NCBI GenBank assembly: GCA_947652605.1
Contig: OX393583.1
Span: 14,983,222-15,047,221 of the forward strand
Direction: 5' to 3'
Length of the DNA stretch: 64,000 bases
From: Elmis aenea
Taxonomy: Eukaryota; Arthropoda; Insecta; Coleoptera; Elmidae
Below the pieces are notes generated by a model, which saw only the letters and a program-made list of their open reading frames with translations, was not told where the DNA came from and ran no database searches. The translations under genes and the position numbers were made by a program. Position 1 is the stretch's first letter. Each line of letters starts with the position of its first letter. This document shows positions 1 to 11,474 of this stretch, in pieces.

Positions 1-192
1 ATAATAATATTTTTCTAAAATCACATTTTTCAGTTTTTTTGTAATAAATCAAAACCTAATCAAAATATCCAGGATTTCTTTTAAGATTCTTAATCGCCAT
101 AAACATGTGCAACTTTTCTCTAATTTAACCGACCTTGTATCTGTTACCGTTTCCAAGATAGCAATGGTGAGCATCGAAAAACGCACCACCCT
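1..192. repeat. Terminal fragment of a TA-flanked inverted-repeat element
   Basis: The stretch ends in CCACCCTG followed by TA, the inward-reading terminus of the CAGGGTGG class seen many times here. The preceding text, about 125-180, is a diverged inverted match to 8900-8960 (the shared part reads roughly ACAAGGTCGGT on the opposite strand), so both belong to one family. The other end lies outside the window. Confidence 0.6.
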
Positions 193-1261
193 GTATATTG
201 TATTTACTCATAATTGATATATCCTCAAAAATTGAAGTCTAAATCTAGAAAGATCCATTTAAAATTAGTGATCACAGATACGTCACAAAATAATTTAAAA
301 TGGTCTTTAAATTAAAATGTTAAAGTATTATGGTTCTGTTCGATGCATTTAATTGAAGATTGTTAAGTATAGAATGCGTCCTTCGAATAGTCTCGCTAAG
401 AATGCGGAATCAGAACTAGATAAATGACACCGGTGCAGTGATTTTGCAACAATCAAGGAGGTTATGGTTCATCGACCCATCGCATACGTCCTTTTAAAAA
501 TAGACCGTAGCAAAACACCTTGTAAAGATTAAATATAATTTTACACACCGTCCGTTTCGCTACGGTTCGTTAGTGTAAGTTCCGGTTTTCAACCTTCTCG
601 TATTTGTTTATTCAGAAAATAGAGGGCTGCGTAAAATACGAACAAAAAATAAACCTTAACATGTTACCTATGAAATCTGCAGTGAAAACTAGAACAAATG
701 AAAACAAGACGTGGTTTATTTTTGTTGGCTTTGTCAAACATCGACCTGTTGACGCTTCTATATAACGCGTTGCATATCATTTTATTTTAGAAAACGAACA
801 AATGTAAATTTAAACAGTAGATCTACGCAAAATTATCAACAAAACGATTAATGTTCGATTTAAAATGAACAAAAAACAATTGCCTGATTGATTTAAATTA
901 TTCATATCTGTTTACATTCAAAAAATCGTTAAAATGCCCGTTATTAAACGGTTATGAGATCCCAATAGTGACCCTTCTATGTGGACCATCCTGTATAGCG
1001 TGACAACTCAAAGTCGATATTTAAAGGTTTTCTGCGGTGCTGCTTACGATTTACGGGTCAAAATTTAGAAATTCAAAATAGCTGTGCCAAAATGGCGGAG
1101 ATGACTAAAACGGAAAAAATCAATAAGTTAAAAAAAAGTTTTGTCTCGCAAAAAGCTTTTAGGAAATTTTATTTTCTTATTTTTAGTAGATTTTAATCAA
1201 AACTTGTTTAAAAAAATATATTTTTTATTATTTATTTGACCATTACCTATAGTTTTATAGT
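193..1261. other. No gene; one solo transposon terminus
   Basis: No coding frame is recognisable. A solo right end, GGACCATCCTG followed by TA, stops at 993. It resembles the right end of the element at 38339-41422, so it is probably a truncated relative. Nothing else is supported. Confidence 0.5.
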
Positions 1262-1778
1262 TAACAAGATGGTTTACCCGGCGTTGCACGGGCGATTACA
1301 ATTTTAATTACTGTTTTAACTTGAATAAGCCCAATAATTCCAAATCATACACAAATGACATACTCTGATCAATCATCTTTTCACTTTCTTATAATTCCTT
1401 AAAAAATAACTATTTATTGCTTAAAAATTGAATAATAACTCAAATTTATTTTCTTTCGTCTTGTTTCAATTAAAAATGTACTAATAAAAATAATACTTCA
1501 TGTACATTTATTACTACTTGTATACAAAGCAATCTTTACTTGAGAAATACACCGCGCCGTATCGTGTTTTGACCAGGTATTTGCCGACGTAAGATCGAAT
1601 CCCGTCCAAGTAATTTTTTTTTTTAAATTGGTAATATGTGCTTGTACTTAAAGTTTGGCGTTAGATCTGCAAGGTCCTAAATAGTAACTGTGCAAAATTT
1701 GGTCCCGATCGGTCAACGGACCTAGGATTCTATAGCGAACAAACAAACAAACACACAAACAAGCTCTTTTATATATCT
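1262..1778. repeat. Dispersed repeat with the CCCGGCGTTGCACGGG signature
   Basis: The motif CCCGGCGTTGCACGGG near 1278 recurs near 61223. Both copies share a later stretch around TCCTAAATAGTAACTG (about 1675 and 61350). This copy ends in a run of CAAA/CAAACA units and TATATATC. The layout resembles 3' segments of arthropod non-LTR retrotransposons, but no coding part remains and the family is not certain. Confidence 0.5.
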
Positions 1779-2330
1779 GTGGTCGGCGGGAAAAAGCACT
1801 TAAGTCAAAAAGTGCAATTTTTTATTATTAATCTTATACCATTCCTATTGTTATGTTCTTATACTGGTAATTTGCAACTTCGGCACTTGCGTTTCCTGTT
1901 TATAGTGTTATATCCATTTCACGTATTTTATTAATAACATTTTTCCATTGCAACGAAATTTTGTGTAATCAAAAGATAATAAAAGTTATATTTAAAAATG
2001 AGTATTTATGTTTACTCCATTAATTTTTTTAAAATTCTACATAAAAAATGTCTTTTTTAAGAATAAACGAGTTAAACTGAATATATCCATTAGTTTACAT
2101 TTGTGAAAAGCTACTTAAGTTATTCCTATTTCATGCCAGTTTAAGTCAAGTATTTACTGTTTATTAAAAAATTTCATCATGTTGACATATTGTGATAATT
2201 TAATACTTAATTTTTAGTAAAATATACCATACAAGTAACATTTAAACTCACATGATAATCAGTAAAATAAAAAAACGTTGCTCCTGAAAAATTACACTTT
2301 TTGACTTAAGTGCTTTTTCCCGCTGACCAC
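1779..2330. mobile_element. Foldback MITE with GTGGTC termini
   Basis: About 44 bases at the left end (GTGGTCGGCGGGAAAAAGCA onward) are repeated inverted at the right end, finishing CGCTGACCAC. The interior is AT-rich with no coding frame. No clear target-site duplication was seen, so the superfamily is left open. Confidence 0.7.
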
Positions 2331-2563
2331 AATATACAGGGTGTAGACTCGGATCACGCAACATAGCAATTTCAATGGTAAAATTTTAAAAGTCGTATTC
2401 TTGCTCCCCTAATTATTTTAGAAAAAAATTGCAAATACGTTTTTTGTAGAGAAAAAAATTCTGTATCCATAAATGTAATCAATATTACTTTTTCGTTTTC
2501 CAATAACTGAAAATTAAGCAATTACAAAACGCGTTTTGACAAAAATCTGTAGTGCCTTGGAAT

Positions 2564-3343
2564 CAGAGCTGGGCAAAGCACCGACCCTAAGTGCTTGAAG
2601 CACCGAGCATTCAAGCACTTGTGTAAGTGCTTGATCTAATTAAGCAGTGAGTACTTTGGTTTTTAAAAATGCTTAAAAGCATCAAGCACTGACCAAAGTG
2701 CTTAAACAAATTAAGCAGCCAGCATTGAGCATTTTGGAAATGCTTAAGAGAAATTTAAAATTTAGACAGTGTTGTAGCATACATGTTAAGGATTAAATAC
2801 TATGCAGTAAGCATATATAAATTTAAAAAATGCTTATTAATAAGGTGACCAACTTTTTGACAATGAAAAGGAGGACACAAATAAATTGAAGAAAAATATA
2901 TCGGAAATAAAAGAAACATTTTATTCACTGCAACAATAATACACTTATAATATGAAAAATGCGCATAATAAAGACATTTGTAACATGTAAATAATAAATA
3001 TGCTTATATGCCTATTAATTATTATTTAAATGAGTATTTTTTCACTGAATGAATATTTTTTGTCAATCTATCGAAAAGGAGGACATGTAGGAGGACACTT
3101 GTCGAGGGAGGACAAAATTTACAAAAGAAGGACTGTCCTTCCTAAAGGAGGACGGTTGGTCACCTTATTATTAAGCACTGTCTTTCTAAAGTGCTTAATA
3201 AGTACCAAGTGTTCATGAAAGTGCTTGGTGCTCTAAGCATCGAGCATCTGTTTTGGAAAGTGCTCCAAGCATTGTGCTCGAAGCATTAAAAGTGCTTAAA
3301 AAATTATTGCAAGTTGTAAGCATTCAAGCATTGCCCAGCTTTG
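2564..3343. mobile_element. hAT-type MITE with AAGTGCTT repeats
   Basis: The left end CAGAGCTGGGCAAAGC is mirrored by GCATTGCCCAGCTTTG, with 14 of 16 positions matching. A perfect 8-bp duplication CTTGGAAT flanks it at 2556-2563 and 3344-3351. An 8-bp duplication with CAG ends is diagnostic of hAT. The subterminal 150-200 bases on each side are packed with the palindromic unit AAGTGCTT/AAGCACTT and close variants. No coding region. It is itself split by a third element at 2841-3167. Confidence 0.92.
2841..3167. mobile_element. Third-level nested MITE, TAAGGTGACCA termini
   Basis: The ends TAAGGTGACCAAC and GTTGGTCACCTTA are exact inverted copies. A 7-bp TTATTAA occurs on each side (2834-2840 and 3168-3174). 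The motif GGAGGACA and variants repeat inside the right half. The termini resemble the GGTGACCA class of hAT-like elements. No protein is encoded. Confidence 0.8.
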
Positions 3344-3856
3344 CTTGGAATAATGCTATGACAACTGCCCAGCCTAATGACACTTATACTGTCACTTTGA
3401 CGCGAAAGTCATTCTTAAAACCTTTATATTTTATCAAACATTTATTTTACACAGTTAGTTATGTTTTCATTCCAAGATACAATAAAAATGATTATTATGA
3501 ATTAACTTCACGTCGAAGTGACAGTATAAGTGACATTAGGCTGGGCAGTTGTCATAGCATAATTCCAAGGCACTACAGATTTTTGTCAAAACGCGTTTTG
3601 TAATTGCTTAATTTTCAGTTATTGGAAAACGAAAAAGTAATATTGATTACATTTATGGATACAGAATTTTTTTCTCTACAAAAAACGTATTTGCACTTTT
3701 TTTCTAAAATAATTAGGGGAGCAAGAATACGACTTTTAAAATTTTACCATTGAAATTGCTATGTTGCGTGATCCGAGTCTACACCCTATATAGATTACAG
3801 AAATTTTGTGCAATTTGTGGCGCTTAATAATTTTAATAAATTATTTTATATATGTA

Positions 3857-5305
3857 CAGGGTGTCTCAGATTACATTTCAAGTATGGGGGTCTCGCTTAT
3901 TATAAGAGATACAGGTTTGCTTAAATTAGATGAATTATTCCTAAGTATGAGAGGAGCTACAATCTATTTTTAAAAGCACAAAATTCCCCGTGCTTCAGAT
4001 GTTATACAAAAAATATGAAAATGTTGAATTTATTTTCTCTTTCATAAATTTTTTGTTTTAATCATTAGATCAATTTTATTTGTACTTTCTATAACTGTTA
4101 TTTTAGATTTTTTTATAATTTACCATTTTTGAGATATTATCCCTAACTTCATTTTTTCTTATGGGCCCGCAAAGTTGGCTATGGAATAGTTGAATGTGCT
4201 TTATTATCTCTTTTTAATGAGATATTACCCACAAAATCAAGAAAAATCGTATTTTACCAATCACCTATCAAGCTATCTACGAAAATAAAAACAAAAAACA
4301 ACTAATTAAATGTCAAATGACGGTATCAATTATCTGGGGTATATTTTATTAGAATTTTATAGTATTGTTGTTAATTCGATAGTCTTTGTAGCAAATTTGT
4401 TATCATATAATTATGGGCTCATTTACAATTGATAAAAAAATTTAAGTTTTGAGTTGCTTATTCTTTGCTATAGAAACTGTGTAAAAACAGATAATTCTAA
4501 ATTCTAATTCTTCATTGATTTGTTTTGAATTTTTGGTTGGTTTCTCGAAGAAACCATATTCTTTTAAATTTATTTCCAAATTTCTACAACTACGCGCACT
4601 TCCTTGCGTTCTTTCGGGATACGCTCTTAGTATATTCGCTTAGCTTCTGTGGCGGCGAATGTAGTATTTCAACATATACAATTTTTCTTTTTTTTTAATG
4701 GAGCAATAATTATAACAATTACTACAAAGACTATCGAATTACACAACAATAATATAAAATTCTAATAAATGATACCGCAGACACATGGTAACTGTCATTT
4801 AACATTTAATTAGTTGTCTTTTGTTTCATTTTTCATAGATAGCTTGATAAGTGACAGGTAAAATATGATTTTGTGACTTGTTTATAAAAATAGAAATAGC
4901 AAGTAATATCTCAATGAAAAGAGAAAAATGAAGCACATTTAACTTTTCCATAGCCAACTTCACGGCCCATAAGAAATAATGAAGTTATGGGTAACATCTC
5001 AAAAAAGGTAAGTTATAAAAAAAATCTAAAATAACAGTTAGGTACATTCTACAAAAAGTACCTGAAGATAGCACAAATGAAATTGATCTAATGATTAAGA
5101 CAAAAAAGTTATTAGAAAAAAAAAGAAATTCAACATTTTCCTATTTTTCCTATAACATCTGAATGTACGAGAAATTTTGTACCTACTTTTAAAAATTGAT
5201 TGTAGCTCCTCTCATCCTTAGGAATAATTCATCTAATTTAAGCAAGCCTGTATCTCTTATAATAAGCGAGATCCCCATACTGGAAATGTAATCTGGGACA
5301 CCCTG
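3857..5305. mobile_element. Long-palindrome MITE, CAGGGTGTC(C/T)CAGATTACATTTC family
   Basis: It starts CAGGGTGTCTCAGATTACAT and ends with the inverted equivalent ATGTAATCTGGGACACCCTG, flanked by TA on both sides. The arms mirror each other over several hundred bases. It is the cleanest of three copies; the others are 13582-16873 and the arm at 37995-41524. No transposase frame. Confidence 0.88.
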
Positions 5306-5307
5306 TA

Positions 5308-6616
5308 TAAAAGACATGATCAGTTTTATTTTTAAATATTATTATGTTTTGTTAAATTAGATTTAAGCTTACTATAATTATAACAAATTATAGCAAGTAT
5401 GGAAATAAAACTATGTATTACTTTTTTTCGAGTTTCCAATAGACGTGATTAAAATTCAATGATTGTAAGGACCAGAACAATACATTTTTTTAAAATAGCT
5501 AAGATGATTGAGACCTTTCAACAATCAACAACTCACTTTACTTTGAAAATTTAAAACAAATCCACCAAACTCTACTTTAACCATTAGAAAGAAATCGCTA
5601 TTCTTTTCTTGGACATCCATGTATTATTTTTTTTTAAATACGCAGATGTGAATTTAAAAGTTCCAAGATAAACTTTGCTCTACCGCAGCTTTTTAGTAAC
5701 TCCAAACGAAAGTGAAAACTAATGGATCGATGTTCTGGGAATGTATAAATTTAAAAATTCGTGCTACCTTTAAAATCTTAACGCTTAATTTATAGAAACG
5801 GTCCAATTGCATGCACTAGTCCACATCGAAAAGGTGTCAGGGCGAAAAACTTGACCCAATGAATATAACAGTTTGTAATTTTGTATAAAATTCGTTGGAA
5901 ATGTTTCGACTAGTCTCACGTAAATAGGAAACATGACATTTCATAATTTAACGCCACCCCTCAAGCCAAGATAATGTCTGCATAGAGTGCTTAGGAGAAT
6001 CTAAAATAGCCCGCTCTATATCTTAGATTAATTGTTCAAGTAACTTGTAATAAACACAGTAATTTAATAAATATAGAAATTGGATTAGGTAAAAATATTT
6101 TTAACAATGGGTGTTCCCAACCTTCACCTAACTTCTTAACTTGATACATTGATGTATTGTATGGGGAACTTTAAATTTGTCTCTGCGGGTTTATACAGGG
6201 TGCACAAAAGTAACGTAATGGGTCAATATCTCGTCTTGTGATAAATTAACCAAAAAAAAAGTTTCGAATAAAAGTTGTTTGGGGTCATTTACTTATTTAC
6301 TACATAACTTTAAATTATTTTTAAATGTACACAGTGTTTTGTTTTTGCGTACCGATCACTTTGTTTTCTTTAAAAGAACACCCTGTTTATTTTGTATTTT
6401 TATGTGCAAAATTAAATTCTCTTTCAAAAAACGAATAGGTTTTTCATACCTACAATCAATAGTTTTTGAGTTATTTTAGTTTTTACGAAAATATTGACAG
6501 GAACAGGACACTCGAAAGATATTAATATTTCACAACTTAGCAATGTCAGGACGCATTCCTTTGATACCTTAGTTGACAATAGTGTCATAATAGTTGTTGA
6601 ATAGTTCTTCTTGTTC
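5308..6616. other. No gene; one solo terminus at 6196
   Basis: AT-rich sequence without a credible coding frame. A CAGGGTGCACAAAAG terminus begins at 6196 after TA, but no matching inverted end was found, so it is read as a truncated element. Short open frames around 6279-6636 have no recognisable content. Confidence 0.45.
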
Positions 6617-6740
6617 TTAATCACGTGCTCTTGCACCTTTCGGGTGTCGAGGTGTGTTTTTCCAGTTCTTGATTATATTTCTCCACTCCTGCCTGTCGTT
6701 AGCTAATTGTGGCACATCTCTCCAGCTGACTCCTCCGCTG
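6617..6740 (-). pseudogene. C-terminal tail of a non-LTR retrotransposon ORF2
   Basis: The - strand reads SGGVSWRDVPQLANDRQEWR and continues for about 20 more residues to a TAA stop at 6617-6619. The pattern of a W-D-R-EW-R core followed by a short basic tail is typical of the extreme C-terminus of RTE/CR1-like reverse transcriptase proteins. A comparable tail ends the retrotransposon at 11.4-20.2 kb. The rest of the protein is missing. Confidence 0.6.
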
Positions 6741-6989
6741 AATTTTTTTCCTCTCAACTTTAATCAGCAGTTGTTTCGCTTCGCCTCTTAATAATTGTAA
6801 TTATCAATTTTTTAAATGAAAAAAAGGCCAATGGCTAAAAGTATACTGGAAGTGTAGAATAAATATGACTGTTTTTGTAATATACATTTTAATTTAGGCA
6901 ATAATACATTGAACAAAAACTAATTCTAATAAAACAAAAAGTACTTAATTTAATTAATTGTAAGCGATAGCAAATATGTATATATCAAG

Positions 6990-8800
6990 TTATCTACATT
7001 TGAGTCCAAATGTATTTATTATATTGTCTATGTTGACATCTATATCTCTATGAATATGCAATAAATCCAATTCCTTTAAACGTTCTTGTGTCATATTAGA
7101 TCTTAACCACCCCTTTAACCTTTTTAAAACCGAAAAACTCCTTTCTGCCGAGGCAACTCTAACAGCTAACAGTGCATAAAATTTGCAAAATGATTTTTAA
7201 AGTGGGGTATATTTCGGCGTTACATATTTATATGTTTCAAAAGCACTGTCAGGTACATTTTCGTTTAACTGAAATTTCTTTTGCCATTCTAATGTCCAAA
7301 AATCGATTTCATCTTTAAAATAATTATTGTATTAGATTGTCGCAGTAGCGGACTGGGAAGTTCAACCGGCCCGGGAAAAACCTGCTAGACCGGCCCCCAA
7401 AAAATTAATAACCCAAAAAAAATATGTATTTTAAAATGTTGTCATGTTTAGATAATAATAAAATTATTTCTAAAAAATTTCCATGTTCAGTCTCATTGTT
7501 CTCTAATGAGAATGAATTCGCAGATTCCGATCTGTGAGCCCGAAAAACTAAACCACTTTTTCCAATTAGTTTTACAACATCTATAATTCTTTCCAATACT
7601 TGCTTGCGTTCAAGAGCATTTTTTTGACGTAAGCTTCCTTCACTTGAGAACATGAAACCATAAATATCCTTTTTTTTAAGTTTAAGCATATGGCTATAAA
7701 CACAATTTTGATGGATCGTATTATTTTCATGTTCTTTATTTGCAGAATATGCTTCCAGTCTTTCATTCCATCATTTACAAACGAACATTCGTTCTTATGT
7801 ATGCCAAGCACACGGAACAAAATAGAGATTCTATTTCCAAACAATATGATAACCATCGTCTATTTATATTATCATCTCTCAATCTCTGTAAAATATAACA
7901 TTTGGCTTAAATGGCAAATAAGTTGGCAATAAATGGCTGATAAGGATTTTGTTAAAAAAATCCTCAAAATTTTGACTTGTTGGTGTTGTAAAATAACTAT
8001 GTAGCTCATATCATTCAAAATTTTTGTTACTTGATAAGTTAAACTTGAACATAAAGACTTTTGCGTTGATAATCGACGTTTCAATTTTGTCTGTTTTAAC
8101 GGGGCAGATTATATTGTCTTCGTTTGTCGAATTTGATTAATGCAAATCTTGATCAATTTTAGATTTTTTAACATCAGGTGCACTAACTTTAGAAGTTGAA
8201 GCAAACAAATCACTTAACTTGAAACTTTTTTTGGCAGCTTCGTGAAGTACTTTTTGCCTTTTCTCTTTCTCTTTTTGAGCACATTTTCTTTTTTTTTTCA
8301 TTTTTCCTTGATTAAAAACTATAACCAGAATAATCTCACAATCTCACAATGAATGTAAAGAATCAGTCTGCATTTATTAAGTTTAATAATTGTTTATTAA
8401 TTACTAAAATATTTAAACTAAAATTCTAGTAAGGTATAATATCAATATCACTTGGTGCTCAAAAACACAGCCCGGACGGTGAAATTTAACAAAAACGTCG
8501 GACATAGCAGAGACACAAATCAGAGACGTAGTCAGCTTATAAAGCTTGGGAGGGCCAGGGGTACAAAAATTATGCAATTTTGTAACTTATTCTTTATCTA
8601 TTACTAACCGAAATAATAATATTGCATAATTTTTTTACAAAAATCATAACAAGTACTGTGGGTCGCGGCCCCAGAGTGACCGGCCCAGTCCGCCACTGGA
8701 TCGTCGTTTTCAAATACTTTACTTAAACAAGTGACCATTGAATTTATAAATTCATTTATATCTTCACTAGACTTTGTTATAAACTAAAGCGGGAACGCAG
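6990..8800 (-). pseudogene. hAT transposase C-terminus (dimerisation region), interrupted
   Basis: On the - strand 7190-6990 encodes a stretch containing ASAERSFSVLKRLKGWLRS followed by MTQERLKELDLL. This is the highly conserved hAT C-terminal dimerisation motif (SERSFS-LK-K--LRS-M--ERL) of the ZMYM1-like type, ending in TAA at 6990-6992. Upstream coding text (FKDEIDFWTLEWQKKFQLNE) runs up to 7342. It is broken by the hAT element 7343-8698 and resumes at 8707-8800, where SSEDINEFINSMVTCLSKVF can be read. A stop lies in frame near 7200, so the copy is dead. Confidence 0.75.
7343..8698 (-). mobile_element. hAT element carrying a decayed transposase, inserted in another hAT
   Basis: The termini CAGTAGCGGACTGG and CCAGTCCGCCACTG are inverted copies with one mismatch. 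The flanks are GATTGTCG (7335-7342) and GATCGTCG (8699-8706), an 8-bp duplication with one substitution. On the - strand the N-terminal part (about 8310-8200) is lysine-rich. Around 7405-7590 the text includes GKSGLVFRAHRSES and ETEHGNFLEIILLL, which match the DUF4371 region of TTF/ZMYM-type hAT transposases (family pattern LRGHR...GNF--L). Several stops and frame changes, and the lack of a catalytic C-terminal part, show it is non-autonomous. Confidence 0.85.
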
Positions 8801-8819
8801 GAAATAATATATTTGTAAA

Positions 8820-8841
8820 ACTACTACTACTACTACTACTA
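8820..8841. repeat. (ACT)n microsatellite
   Basis: Seven to eight uninterrupted trinucleotide units ACT lie just outside the hAT-rich block. Confidence 0.9.
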
Positions 8842-9805
8842 TAATAAATATAAATCTCGACAGAGGGCATATATTAATATACAGTGTGTCCAGAATTCGA
8901 GGCTCACCATAGGTAACTTTTAAACCGTAATAGATACAAGGTCGGTCAAATGGGACAAAAGTTACCTACTTCATAGAGCAATACAGCGATGCTTTTGTTT
9001 TTGAAAAAAAATTCAAGGCTAATTTGATATTGATGAAAAACAAAAAATGTGTCATATCTTTACATGAATTTATCTGTTGCTATGAGATATAGCAAAAAAA
9101 GTTTTGAACAAAAGTGGTAGATATTTTTGATCGCTATAAATTTTTTTTTGCTATTAAAAATTACAAAATAGTATTACCAATATTGGATTTTTTGCTTTGT
9201 TTAGGCGTCCTTTAGTTTCTTATTAGCTAATAGATGAAAGCCAACATTATTAATTCATGGCTTGCTTAATTTTTCTCATCGAAATCGTTTTTTAATATTA
9301 GAGCAATCAAATTTCAAAATAAATGTATCATGTGGCACATCATTGAAAAGAGAAAAAACGTATTAAACACCGCAACGACTCCTCATTCAATGATAATAAA
9401 TAACAAGGCCTTCTTAAACTTTTAACTACGACCCACGAACGAAAATATAACACAATCGACACTTAAAAATAAGTTTATTGAAGTTTTAAAGGACGCAGTG
9501 ATTTAAATGGGTTAGTGTAAATAATGAAACCAATAAATATTTTTTACTCATACAGTTTTAGAAGGCTTGTTGCACTACAAATAGAATGTCTATAAAAACA
9601 GCTTAAAAATATAGATAATTAAGTCAAAAACTAGGCCATTTATAAATCTGTTTTAGTTTGTAAACGTCAAGCAAAAACATTGTTTTGTGAAAAAATGCAG
9701 CAATTAAAAATGTATTGACAAATAAGATAATAATGAAACAAGAGCACTTTTACAAAATTAACCCCTTAACGCACTAGTATTTTTTAAGTGTATCAAAACT
9801 GATCG
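8842..9805. other. No gene; solo transposon terminus at 8882
   Basis: After TA at 8880-8881 the sequence begins CAGTGTGTCCAGAATTCGAG and continues with text related (inverted) to the fragment at the very start of the window. The opposite terminus is not visible. No coding frame is supported. Confidence 0.5.
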
Positions 9806-10059
9806 AACCGAGCTTGGTGGCTGGTTAGTAAAACAACCTAACTTGTAATCGGGAGGTCGTGGGTTCGAATCCCACGGCCGTCTGTCATCGTAGAGGTTTC
9901 AGGTGGTTCCCTCTACCTACTATAGGCAAATGCTGTGAAAGTACTTCCACCTACCCTTACCTTACCCACTCTTTCCTTGTTCCCCGCCCCCTCCTCCCGG
10001 ACGCTATGGCCAAAGTAGTTGAAGCGTCCTTAAGCCAACAATTTAAAAAAAAAATGATA
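9806..10059 (+). mobile_element. tRNA-derived SINE, copy 1
   Basis: It begins AACCGAGCTTGGTGGCTGGT. The A-box-like segment is TGGCTGGTTAGTA and the perfect B box is GGTTCGAATCC, giving an internal RNA polymerase III promoter. A roughly 150-bp tRNA-unrelated body and an A-rich tail follow. Flanking AAAACTGATCG and AAAAATGATCG form an imperfect target-site duplication. The body is nearly the same as at 22321-22589, confirming a family. Confidence 0.9.
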
Positions 10060-10228
10060 AAAAATGATCGACTTTTCTTTAACAGAAAAGTAATAGTAAG
10101 TTATAGCGTAACATCTTTTTTGCATTTTTTTTAGTGGCGTGGGGCGTTGGAGGGGGATAAAAAATTAAAATTGGTGATAAACCATATTTATTGACTAAAG
10201 TAGGCATACATATTTGTGTACATATATA

Positions 10229-11185
10229 CAGGGTGATTGATTGAGACCGGTACTTAAAAATATATGAAGAATGAAAGAGGGTATGGATCTGAAATTTCGG
10301 TTAAGATCATAATGGCATACGATCTGTTTAATGAAAATGTTTTCAATATGGCGACACTTCCGGAAATTCCGGAAGTTGACATCTACTTTCTTATTTCAAA
10401 TACAATGGTCCATTTTTTATTGAGTATTTGGATTTACGACGTTATTTTAGAGATACTTTTATTAGCATTCCCTATACCTAAATGCAGTCATTTTTTAGAT
10501 TTTTGGACTTTTTAAATTCATGGACAATTTCAGAAGATTATTGAAAGTGCGAAGGAATAGTTGTGCATTTTTAATGTAACTTATACAGCTTAATATGTTA
10601 AACCCGAGTATTGCGCTGCCAATCGAATTAACAGCTAAGGATGGTCATTAAAGTATCCTAGGGTGTTAACTTCATTAGTTTCATTATTTGTCACACGCTT
10701 AGGTCGAATACTAGCAGATTTCACTCTTCTAAATTGAAAAAAATTGATTCTATTCATTGAAATTTCTGTCTGGTCATTACAGTCAAATAAGGATAACTCT
10801 CACTGAACACACGTCAAGTTCTTTCAATAATCTTGTGACATTCTTCATGAATATAAGATAAGTTCAAAATATTTGTGTTTGAATACTCTTGATATACCAT
10901 ATTCATGGATACTTCAGATAAAAGTGGTTTTCAGTTATTAATATTGGCATTTGTTGTCATTTCCAAGGCTTACTATTTAAAAAATGATGCAATTTCTCTT
11001 AACTTTATCAAAAATTCTTAATAACTCGAAAATTGCAGATAGGTATAGGAAACGTTAATACAGATTGATGCAGAATGTAATTTTGCATTAGAAAATGAAA
11101 CAAAAGTTTGGGCATTGTATTTGAAAAAAACGAGTTTTAGTGGTCTGAAGTTGTATTAAAAGAAAATTAAATTTTGGACACCCTG
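10229..11185. mobile_element. Possible TA-flanked element, diverged halves
   Basis: A left terminus CAGGGTGATTGATTGAGACC follows TA, and a right terminus GGACACCCTG precedes TA. Only the last seven bases are mutually inverted, so these may be two truncated elements rather than one. Around 10350 lies CACTTCCGGAAATTCCGGAAG, a short palindromic motif that loosely resembles the CAACCGGAAACGG repeats at 36.4-37.6 kb. No coding region. Confidence 0.35.
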
Positions 11186-11187
11186 TA

Positions 11188-11430
11188 AGTAATACATAGC
11201 AGGTGTCAAGAGCTTCTTCTTCACTGGGCGTCTGGCCCTGCAGCCGCACTCCAGGAGGCGGCGCTGCCCGATGGAGGCGTATACATGACGCCATGAGAAG
11301 CAAACTCCTTTAATATTCCCACTGGTCTTTTTCGGGTTCATGATGTTGATTCTTATGAAAAGATTATCACCCCACGGCGTGACCTTCCTTTCTAAAAAGT
11401 GTCCACAGACCTGGTCTCTTCATGCAGCTT
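11188..11430. other. Unclassified GC-richer segment
   Basis: About 240 bases are clearly more GC-rich than the surroundings (for example GCAGCCGCACTCCAGGAGGC near 11236). Open frames on both strands have no recognisable protein similarity. It lies directly beyond the 3' tail of the retrotransposon and may be another repeat. Confidence 0.3.
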
Positions 11431-11440
11431 TTTATTATTA

Positions 11441-11474
<34 letters not shown>
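11431..11474 (-). repeat. (TAA)n tail of the retrotransposon
   Basis: A run of ATT units on the + strand, TAA on the retrotransposon strand, directly follows the stop codon of the C-terminal frame. This is the position expected for the short tandem 3' end of such an element. Confidence 0.85.

Larger units (their letters stand above)
2337..3788. mobile_element. Palindromic TA-flanked MITE (mariner-like), host of a nested hAT MITE
   Basis: The ends are CAGGGTGTAGACTCGG and its inverted copy, CCGAGTCTACACCCTA, with one substitution. TA dinucleotides flank both sides. With the inner insertion (2556-3343) taken out, the remaining roughly 660 bases fold into an almost complete palindrome: the left arm 2337-2563 and the start of the resumed right part mirror 3400-3788. 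No transposase is present. TA target and CAGGGTG ends suggest mobilisation by a Tc1/mariner-type enzyme (inference). Confidence 0.85.

Noticed and set aside
9806..9900. Functional tRNA gene
   Set aside because: A and B boxes are present, but the sequence continues into a SINE body with an A-rich tail and is repeated at 22321; the cloverleaf 3' half is not maintained.
10229..11185. Confident single mariner-like MITE
   Set aside because: Only seven terminal bases are inverted copies and the arms do not match, so it is kept only as a low-confidence feature.
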